Source: an uncultured Flavobacteriales bacterium
Lineage (GTDB): Bacteria > Bacteroidota > Bacteroidia > Flavobacteriales_E > Vicingaceae
Direction of reading: 5' to 3'
Assembly (NCBI GenBank): GCA_905479915.1
Contig: CAJQOH010000052.1
Span: 1 to 39,997 of the forward strand
Length of the DNA stretch: 39,997 bases
In this document: piece after piece, positions 34,509 through 39,997 of the stretch
How the letters are laid out: every line of letters starts with the position of its first letter
Numbering within the stretch: the stretch's first letter is position 1
Program-made: the position numbers and the translations under genes
Notes under the pieces: model-generated
What the model was told of the DNA's origin: nothing
The model's input: the letters and a program-made list of their open reading frames with translations, nothing else
Databases searched by the model: none

Positions 34509-35072
34509 TTATTTTAAAAATGTTTTTACAAGCATGTGAGCTTCCTTTTGTGCATCTTCTAAACGATCATTAACTATTATGTAGTCGAACCATTTAGAAA
34601 ATTCCAATTCTTTTCCGGCTTTTGCTAAACGCTTTTGAATTTTTTCTTCATCTTCAGTTCCTCTGCCTCTTAATCTTTCCTCTAGAGCATCAAACGAAGG
34701 AGGTTTAATGAACATTGCTAAGGCTTTTTCTCCAAAATGTTTAGTTAAACTTAATCCACCTTCTACATCAACATCAAAAATTACATTTTTGCCACTGTTC
34801 CAAATTCTGTTAATCTCCGTTTTTAGAGTTCCGTAATAGTTGTCTTTATAAACTTCCTCCCACTCGGCAAATTGATCGTTTTCTATGCGAGTTTTAAAAT
34901 CTTCAGTAGTTAAAAAATGGTAATCAACTCCGTCAATTTCTCCTTCTCTTTTTTCTCTATTACATGCAGATATAGAAAATTCTAAACCTAAATCTTGTTG
35001 TAATAAGTATTTTGTTATTGATGTTTTTCCAGCTCCCGATGGTGCACACAATATGATACACTTTCCTCCCAT
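34509..35072 (-). CDS. gmk: guanylate kinase
   Basis: 187 aa. Phosphorylates GMP to GDP. The P-loop is APSGAGKTS (10-18). SACNREKREGEIDGVDYHFL and FAEWEEVYKDNYYGT form the GMP-binding region, and FDVDVEGGLSLTK is also typical. It lies 2 bases after yicC and 6 bases before nadD, so one operon is likely. Confidence 0.97.
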   Translation of the reverse strand: MGGKCIILCAPSGAGKTSITKYLLQQDLGLEFSISACNREKREGEIDGVDYHFLTTEDFKTRIENDQFAEWEEVYKDNYYGTLKTEINRIWNSGKNVIFDVDVEGGLSLTKHFGEKALAMFIKPPSFDALEERLRGRGTEDEEKIQKRLAKAGKELEFSKWFDYIIVNDRLEDAQKEAHMLVKTFLK

Positions 35073-35074
35073 CT

Positions 35075-35950
35075 TTATAATATATTTAAAATCTGTTCTT
35101 TAATCTTTTCTAACTCATCTTTCATCTGAACTACAATTCTTTGTAGTTCAACATGATTTGCTTTTGATCCAAGGGTATTAATTTCTCTACCCATTTCTTG
35201 ACAAATGAAGCCTAACTTTTTCCCTTCAGAAATAGTTGAATCCATTGTTTCTTTGAAGTATTTACAATGTTGAGATAAACGTGTCTTTTCTTCTGTAACA
35301 TCATATTTTTCAATGTAGTAAATTAACTCTTGTTCAAAACGATCTTTATTGATGCTACTTTCGTCAATTACTTCTTTTAGATTGTTTAAAATCTTATTTC
35401 TTACAGTAGTAATTCGTTCTTCTTCGTATTGCTCTACATTACTCAATAATGTAGAAATATTATTTACTCTTAACGTCAATTCTTCTTTTAATGAATCTCC
35501 CTCTGTTTTTCTAAATGTGTTTATTTCTTCTAAAGCATTTTGAATAATTGTAAAAACACTGTTCCATTCATTTTCATCTAACTCGGTTCTTTCAGACTTC
35601 ATCAAATCAGGCATTTTAGAAATCACCGAAACAATATCCGAATTATGATTTGGATCAACTTCATTAGCCGCTTCACTAAATTCATTGAAATATTTTTTGA
35701 ATAACTCTTTGTTTAGATTTAAAGTAGAGCTTCCTCCTAATAATTCTGCATAGAGGTTAAATTCAATTTTTCCTCTTTGAAGGTTTTTGTTAATCAATGA
35801 TCTTAAGGGTAATTCTTTCTCTTTATAGAAAGAAGGCATCCTGACAGAAATATCTGCTTGCTTACTGTTTAAAGATTTGATCTCTACAGTAATTTTTTTG
35901 TTGTTTATTTCTCCGGTTGCTTTTCCAAAACCGGTCATTGATTTAACCAT
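35075..35950 (-). CDS. yicC: YicC/YloC family endoribonuclease
   Basis: 291 aa. The N-terminus MVKSMTGFGKATGEINNKKI and the C-terminal KKLGFICQEMGREINTLGSKANHVELQ are the two family signatures. YicC homologues are stationary-phase or stress-related endoribonucleases in other bacteria. It heads the yicC-gmk-nadD operon; the link with gmk is widely conserved. Confidence 0.95.
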   Translation of the reverse strand: MVKSMTGFGKATGEINNKKITVEIKSLNSKQADISVRMPSFYKEKELPLRSLINKNLQRGKIEFNLYAELLGGSSTLNLNKELFKKYFNEFSEAANEVDPNHNSDIVSVISKMPDLMKSERTELDENEWNSVFTIIQNALEEINTFRKTEGDSLKEELTLRVNNISTLLSNVEQYEEERITTVRNKILNNLKEVIDESSINKDRFEQELIYYIEKYDVTEEKTRLSQHCKYFKETMDSTISEGKKLGFICQEMGREINTLGSKANHVELQRIVVQMKDELEKIKEQILNIL

Positions 35951-35967
35951 ACAAGTAAATTAGGGTA

Positions 35968-35975
35968 CAAATGTA
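35968..35975 (-). promoter_or_regulatory. -7 element of yicC-gmk-nadD
   Basis: On the minus strand this reads TACATTTG, a full match to TAnnTTTG, 17 bases before the yicC ATG. No TTG is seen at -33. Confidence 0.4.
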
Positions 35976-35981
35976 ATAATA

Positions 35982-36872
35982 CTATGGACTTTTTACTGTT
36001 TTTGTTTTACTCACCAAGTAAACACCACTAAAGATTAAAAGAGCTGCAACAATTTTAATCCAATCTAAAGTATCTTTTCCTGCCCAAATAGCTACTAATG
36101 CAGCCAATAGGGGTTGTAAGTATATGTAGGTTGAAACAACGGAAGGACTTAGTTTTTTAAGGCCGTATATATTTAATAAGTAAGCAAAAAAGGTTGTGGC
36201 TATTACAACAAAACTAAATTTAAGCCATATATCTGTTCCAAAAGTATTCCATTCAATTTCTGAAAATTGTTGAAATCCAAATGGAATAACGAATATAGCT
36301 CCAAATGTAAAAACCCATTTTATAACTGTTAAGGGGTTGTATTTCTTCATTAGTGGAACAGCTAATACGAGATAGATTCCATAAGAAAGTGCATTTAAAA
36401 AGATAAACAAATCACCCAATAAGGTGTCTGACCCAAAAGAAAAATCTTTTTTAACCAGAAGTAGTAATAAGGCTCCAGCAATCCCTAGAGCAATTCCGGC
36501 AATTTTAAGAACGGTAATTTTATTTTTAAGAATAATAGCTGAAGCAATAATTACCAATATAGGATTAGAGGTCATTATTATTCCTGCATTAATTGGTGTG
36601 GTTAAATTAAGTCCATAAAAAAACATCAATTGATTTGCAAATACTCCAAAAAATCCACAGATAGCCATTAAGAGCATATCTTTCTTTTCTACTTTTTCAT
36701 AATTGAATGAATGTATAATCCAGAATAAACTTAAGGCACCTATTACACGACAAAAAATAAAGCCAAAAGGCAAAATATAATCAGGCATTACATCTTTAGC
36801 AACAGTATAATTTAAACCATAAATAATGTTCGCGAATAAAAGTGCAATATGAGCTTTAATGTTGGAATTCAT
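35982..36872 (-). CDS. EamA/DMT-superfamily transporter
   Basis: 296 aa with about ten transmembrane helices arranged as two EamA repeats (about 8-140 and 155-290). NYTVAKDVMP, PINAGIIMTSNPILVIIASA and SPSVVSTYIYLQPLLAALVA are typical of drug/metabolite transporter family permeases. The substrate cannot be inferred. It stands as a single leftward gene beside the repeat-rich spacer at 36873-36996. Confidence 0.9.
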   Translation of the reverse strand: MNSNIKAHIALLFANIIYGLNYTVAKDVMPDYILPFGFIFCRVIGALSLFWIIHSFNYEKVEKKDMLLMAICGFFGVFANQLMFFYGLNLTTPINAGIIMTSNPILVIIASAIILKNKITVLKIAGIALGIAGALLLLLVKKDFSFGSDTLLGDLFIFLNALSYGIYLVLAVPLMKKYNPLTVIKWVFTFGAIFVIPFGFQQFSEIEWNTFGTDIWLKFSFVVIATTFFAYLLNIYGLKKLSPSVVSTYIYLQPLLAALVAIWAGKDTLDWIKIVAALLIFSGVYLVSKTKTVKSP

Positions 36873-36886
36873 TCTTAAGTTAAAAG

Positions 36887-36920
36887 GTTCGTAAAGTTAA
36901 CAAGTTTGTAAAGTTGTAGC
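36887..36920. repeat. 17-bp direct repeat, two copies
   Basis: GTTCGTAAAGTT (start of 36887-36903) recurs as GTTTGTAAAGTT (start of 36904-36920), immediately adjacent; the last five bases of each unit differ. It lies between the EamA transporter start and the heptamer array. Confidence 0.6.
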
Positions 36921-36947
36921 GTTAAGTGATTGTTGGTTTTCAGTGCT

Positions 36948-37016
36948 TCAATTATCAATTATCAATTATCAATTATCAATTATCAATTATCAATTATCAA
37001 TTATCAATTATCAATT
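36948..37016. repeat. heptanucleotide tandem array (ATCAATT)
   Basis: Nine perfect 7-base units (36954-37016) follow a partial unit (36948-36953). Because 7 is not a multiple of 3 and the minus-strand unit contains TGA and TAA, every frame meets a stop within the array. It overlaps the last codons of the ArsC/Spx-like gene and supplies its stop. Confidence 0.95.
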
Positions 37017-37350
37017 TCGCAGCTTCAACTACTTTTTTTGAATTTCCTACAAAGATTTCATCATTAATAATTAGAACAGGTCGCTTTAAGAATGTGTATT
37101 CATCAACAATTAAATTTTTAATGTCATCTTCAGATAAGTTTTTATCCTTTAACCCCATGGACTTATATTTCATAGCTCTTTTGCTAAACAAACTTTCATA
37201 AGAGCCACTCATTTTTTTCATTTGCTCAATTTGCTCGGTAGTAATTTTATTAGATTTGATGTCTTGAAATTCAAATGAATCATCTAGGTTTAATTCTTTG
37301 ATTATTCGAGTACACGTTGAACAAGTGGATAAGTAATATATCTTTTTCAT
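36997..37350 (-). CDS. ArsC/Spx-family thioredoxin-fold protein
   Basis: 117 aa from the ATG at 37348-37350; an upstream TTG would overlap the divergent gene. It begins MKKIYYLSTCSTCTRIIKEL with a CxxC at Cys10 and Cys13, as in Spx and some ArsC-like reductases. RPVLIINDEIFVGN near the end is the conserved cis-Pro region. Redox activity is likely; arsenate reduction is not shown, as no ars genes are nearby. The last six codons and the stop come from the ATCAATT array, so the true C-terminus may once have been different. Confidence 0.87.
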   Translation of the reverse strand: MKKIYYLSTCSTCTRIIKELNLDDSFEFQDIKSNKITTEQIEQMKKMSGSYESLFSKRAMKYKSMGLKDKNLSEDDIKNLIVDEYTFLKRPVLIINDEIFVGNSKKVVEAAKLIIDN

Positions 37351-37363
37351 AGCTAAAATATTG

Positions 37364-38404
37364 ATGGACAAAAATAATAAAGTAAAAGACTTATTTTCTC
37401 TTAAAAGAATAGTTGTCCCAATAATTATTGGGTTAGCTGTAACTACATATTTACTTTATTCAACTACCAATTGGGAAGAATTTCAAAAAGTAGAATGGGG
37501 TTTGCAAACAATGGTTTGGATGCTGGTTGCTTTATTTATGATGTTTGTTCGTGACTTGGCTTATATGTTTCGAATTCGAATTTTAACAGAAAATAAGATT
37601 TCTTGGCGTAATAGTTTTGATGTAATTATGTTGTGGGAGTTTGCTTCAGCCATAACACCTTCTGTTGTAGGAGGAACAGGAGTAGCTTTATATATTCTGA
37701 ATAAAGAAGGGTTAAGTGGAGGGAAAAGCACAGCAATAGTTATGGTAACTGCGTTATTGGATGAGTTATTTTATGTTATAACTGTTCCGGTTATTGTTTT
37801 ATTTATAGGTACTGAATATTTATTTCCAATTGAGCTTCAAAAAGAAATTTTAGGGGTTACCTTTTCTGTAAAAGGTCTTTTTGTTTTAGGTTATAGCTTT
37901 ATCTTATTACTCTGCTCGATGATCGTTTATGGAGTTTTTTTGAACCCTCAAGGATTTAAAAAATTGTTATTACAGATTTTTAAATGGAACCTATTAACAA
38001 GGTGGAAATCTAAAATAGAAAAAGTTGGAGATGAAATAATTACTACATCTCAAGAATTAAAAGGTAAACCGTTGTTGTTTTGGTTGAAAGCTTTTGGTGC
38101 AACTTTATTTTCTTGGACAGCTCGTTTTTGGGTGGTTAATTTTTTGTTATTAGCGTTTACTCCTGTTGGTAGCCATTTGTTAATTTATGGAAGACAACTG
38201 GTGATGTGGGTAATTCTTTTGATTAGCCCAACTCCAGGAGGAACAGGCGTTTCAGAGTTCGCCTTTCAAGGCTTTTTGTCTGATTTTACTCCTTTAGGAT
38301 TGGCAGGATTGTTAGCTGTTTTGTGGCGTTTATTTAGTTATTATCCTTATTTAATAATAGGCACTTTTGTATTGCCGAAATGGTTAAAGAGAGTTTATGC
38401 TTAA
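37364..38404 (+). CDS. YbhN/UPF0104-like (lysylphosphatidylglycerol synthase TM family) membrane protein
   Basis: 346 aa from the ATG at 37364; the preceding TTG is less likely. About eight transmembrane helices. The family signatures are present: WEFASAITPSVVGGTGVALY at about 88-107, and LISPTPGGTGVSEFAF, whose PTPGGxGxxE motif is typical of the flippase-like domain shared with MprF. These proteins are thought to move lipids or lipid-linked groups across the membrane. The synthase domain of MprF is absent. It is followed after 33 bases by a polyprenyl synthase. Confidence 0.88.
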   Translation: MDKNNKVKDLFSLKRIVVPIIIGLAVTTYLLYSTTNWEEFQKVEWGLQTMVWMLVALFMMFVRDLAYMFRIRILTENKISWRNSFDVIMLWEFASAITPSVVGGTGVALYILNKEGLSGGKSTAIVMVTALLDELFYVITVPVIVLFIGTEYLFPIELQKEILGVTFSVKGLFVLGYSFILLLCSMIVYGVFLNPQGFKKLLLQIFKWNLLTRWKSKIEKVGDEIITTSQELKGKPLLFWLKAFGATLFSWTARFWVVNFLLLAFTPVGSHLLIYGRQLVMWVILLISPTPGGTGVSEFAFQGFLSDFTPLGLAGLLAVLWRLFSYYPYLIIGTFVLPKWLKRVYA

Positions 38405-38421
38405 TTGAACTAAGCTTTTAT

Positions 38422-38429
38422 TATCTTTG
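38422..38429 (+). promoter_or_regulatory. -7 element before the polyprenyl synthase gene
   Basis: TATCTTTG is a full match to TAnnTTTG. It lies only 8 bases before the ATG, which implies a very short leader or a nearly leaderless transcript. The nearest TTG (38405-38407) is 14 bases upstream, shorter than usual. Confidence 0.45.
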
Positions 38430-38437
38430 GTTCCCCA

Positions 38438-39415
38438 ATGAGTAAATTAGATCAAATAAAGCAACCTATTGCGAAAGAAATTAAGGAGTTTGAGCCTCGG
38501 TTTCGTGCTTCGATGAAGAGTCGAGTTTCTTTGTTGGATAAAATAATGCACTACATTATTAAACGAAAAGGAAAGCAAATGCGTCCGATGTTCGTGTTTT
38601 TATCTGCAAAAGTTTTTGGAGAAACAACAGATTCTACTTATCGTGCTGCTGCAATGATTGAATTGTTGCATACAGCTACTTTAGTACATGATGATGTAGT
38701 TGATGATGCCAATAAAAGAAGAGGTTTCTTTTCGATTAATGCAATTTGGAAAAATAAGATTGCTGTTTTGGTAGGTGATTATTTACTTTCTAAAGGGTTA
38801 TTGTTAGCTGTAGAAAATGAAGAGTTTGAGTTGCTCAAAATTATGTCGAACTCTGTAAGGGAAATGAGTGAGGGAGAACTATTACAAATAGAAAAGGCTC
38901 GAAAACTAGATATAACAGAGAAGGTTTATTACGATATTATTAGGCAAAAGACAGCAACATTAATTGCTTCTTGTTGTGCTTCAGGAGCAAATTCTGTTGG
39001 AGTAACAAAAGAGGTGAGAGAAAAAATGCGATTGTTTGGAGAATATACAGGAATCGCTTTTCAAATAAAAGATGATTTATTTGATTATGGAAGTGATGGG
39101 GAAACAATAGGAAAACCGACAGGAATAGATATCAAAGAAAAAAAGATGACGTTACCATTGATTTATGCGTTGAGTAATGCTTCATTCTTTGAAAAAAGGA
39201 AGGTGATAAATGTTGTGAAGAATCATAATGAAAACAAGAAGAAAGTTAAAGAAGTAATCAGTTTTGTGATTGAAAAAGGCGGGATTGAATATGCCCAAAA
39301 AGCGATGAATGATTACAAAGAAAAAGCGTTAGCTATTTTAAAAGAATTTGAACAAAATGAAGCAAATAAAGCTTTAGCTGAATTAGTAATTTATACTACT
39401 GAACGAAAAAAATAA
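38438..39415 (+). CDS. long-chain all-trans polyprenyl diphosphate synthase
   Basis: 325 aa. It elongates prenyl diphosphates with isopentenyl diphosphate. Two Asp-rich motifs bind the magnesium: HDDVVDDANKRRG (first Asp85) and KDDLFDYG (Asp212). GKQMRPMFVFL and the TATLVHDDVVD context, with small residues ahead of the first motif (Ala80), match octaprenyl/solanesyl-type enzymes and not the short-chain farnesyl type. The product is most likely the menaquinone side chain; the exact length cannot be read. The MORN-like lipoprotein gene follows after 2 bases. Confidence 0.95.
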   Translation: MSKLDQIKQPIAKEIKEFEPRFRASMKSRVSLLDKIMHYIIKRKGKQMRPMFVFLSAKVFGETTDSTYRAAAMIELLHTATLVHDDVVDDANKRRGFFSINAIWKNKIAVLVGDYLLSKGLLLAVENEEFELLKIMSNSVREMSEGELLQIEKARKLDITEKVYYDIIRQKTATLIASCCASGANSVGVTKEVREKMRLFGEYTGIAFQIKDDLFDYGSDGETIGKPTGIDIKEKKMTLPLIYALSNASFFEKRKVINVVKNHNENKKKVKEVISFVIEKGGIEYAQKAMNDYKEKALAILKEFEQNEANKALAELVIYTTERKK

Positions 39416-39417
39416 AC

Positions 39418-39834
39418 ATGAAAAAGCTGATCTATTTAATACCCCTTTTATTTTTGATGGCTTGTGAAGCCCCTATCATTGAAAAAATAGAAGAGACGTA
39501 CCCAGGAAAAGAAAAAAAGAAGGTATGTTATTACCAAGAAAAGAATGGAAAAGAAATTATAGTGGAGGAAAAATATTTTCACCAAAATGGAGAGCTGAAG
39601 ATGTCAGGTAAATTTGAAAATGGGGAAAGAGAAGGAGAATGGAATGCCTACTTTGAGAATAAACAATTGCAAAGCGCAGGAACATTTAAGGAAGGGTTAA
39701 GAACAGGTGAAGCAAAAATATATTTTCCAAATGGACAGTTGAGGTATGAAGGGTTTTATGAGAAAAACGAACAAGTAGGCCATTGGAAGTTTTATGATGA
39801 GGACGGTAAATTAGTACAAGAAAAAGATTATTAA
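39418..39834 (+). CDS. MORN-like (YwqK-type) repeat lipoprotein
   Basis: 138 aa. The lipoprotein signal ends LMAC (Cys16). It then has about four repeats of the same kind as the 597-aa protein at 11167: HQNGELKMSGKFENGEREG, NKQLQSAGTFKEGLRTGEA, NGQLRYEGFYEKNEQVG and a last half-repeat. Probably envelope-anchored; function unknown. It is translated closely after the polyprenyl synthase (2-base gap), so it may share that transcript. Confidence 0.85.
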   Translation: MKKLIYLIPLLFLMACEAPIIEKIEETYPGKEKKKVCYYQEKNGKEIIVEEKYFHQNGELKMSGKFENGEREGEWNAYFENKQLQSAGTFKEGLRTGEAKIYFPNGQLRYEGFYEKNEQVGHWKFYDEDGKLVQEKDY

Positions 39835-39879
39835 TCTAGTTAATGGTTTTTGGTGTATCGTTTTTAGAAAAATAAGTTA

Positions 39880-39997
39880 CACTAAACACTAAACACTAAA
39901 CACTAAACACTAAACACTAAACACTAAACACTAAACACTAAACACTAAACACTAAACACTAAACACTAAACACTAAACACTAAACACTAAACACTAA
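39880..39997. repeat. heptanucleotide tandem array (CACTAAA), runs off the right edge
   Basis: Sixteen perfect CACTAAA units and six bases of a seventeenth fill 39880-39997 and reach the window end. As with the other array, the period of 7 brings TAA into every plus-strand frame. It begins 46 bases after the MORN-like lipoprotein stop. Confidence 0.97.

Noticed and set aside
36948-37016. Possible CRISPR array
   Set aside because: Units are 7 bases with no spacers, and no cas gene is in the window.
36926-37201. 91-codon frame reading NYQLSI repeats
   Set aside because: It arises from translating the heptamer array and runs antisense to the ArsC/Spx-like gene.
36997-37350. Arsenate resistance gene
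   Set aside because: The CxxC and short length fit Spx/ArsC-like proteins in general, and no arsR, arsB or acr3 is nearby.
39880-39997. Telomere-like or origin-like iterons
   Set aside because: Telomere resemblance of CACTAAA is superficial in a bacterial chromosome, and there are no replication genes or DnaA boxes nearby.

Overview
The window looks like a chromosomal segment of an AT-rich member of the Bacteroidota, most likely Flavobacteriia. The evidence is a large secreted protein with a C-terminal type IX secretion (T9SS) sorting domain, promoters of the TTG-N18/19-TAnnTTTG kind, families largely confined to this phylum (DUF6150, DUF6341, DUF6427, DUF3098, the membrane-tethered winged-helix regulator), and Bacteroidota gene orders such as ftsX-DUF3098-uppP-truB and rplM-rpsI-rpsB-tsf-pyrH-frr. 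No tRNA, rRNA, CRISPR array, transposase or prophage was seen.

Layout. 1-5.5 kb is accessory: a 5'-truncated TPR gene fragment, a perfect 23-bp inverted repeat, a 1588-aa T9SS substrate with two YHYH domains and three PKD domains, and a small DUF6150 repeat protein gene broken by a one-base frameshift, closed by a bidirectional terminator. 5.5-13 kb holds envelope and signalling genes: a TonB-C-like protein divergent from a membrane-anchored winged-helix regulator, with GTGTAAA repeats between them; a YiiX-like cysteine hydrolase; a MazG-like pyrophosphohydrolase; a TPMT-family methyltransferase; an M23 peptidase lipoprotein; and a long MORN-like repeat protein. 13-18 kb is a leftward fatty-acid block: yceD-rpmF, a terminator, then fabH-accB-accC-usp. 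18-22.4 kb holds an OmpA-type lipoprotein with a cupin gene, facing the leftward ftsX-DUF3098-uppP-truB cluster. 22.4-28.4 kb holds leuS, a DUF3108 protein and an LtaS-like sulfatase-fold enzyme. 28.4-32.5 kb is the leftward translation operon. 32.7-37.4 kb holds DUF6341/DUF6427, nadD-gmk-yicC, an EamA transporter and an ArsC/Spx-like protein. 37.4-40 kb is a rightward group: YbhN-like membrane protein, long-chain polyprenyl diphosphate synthase and a MORN-like lipoprotein. It ends in a heptanucleotide tandem array that runs off the window.

How the genes work together. Most of the window is housekeeping: malonyl-CoA supply and fatty-acid initiation (accB, accC, fabH), ribosome assembly and recycling, nucleotide and NAD synthesis, and envelope building (uppP, ftsX, M23 peptidase, OmpA, polyprenyl synthase). 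I found no clear defence or mobile system. The parts most worth a second look are the frameshifted DUF6150 gene, the divergent TonB-like/winged-helix pair with its repeats, an insertion of about 50 residues with atypical codons in LeuRS, an M23 peptidase with Cys in place of a zinc-binding His, and two different heptamer tandem arrays, one of which supplies the stop codon of its neighbouring gene.
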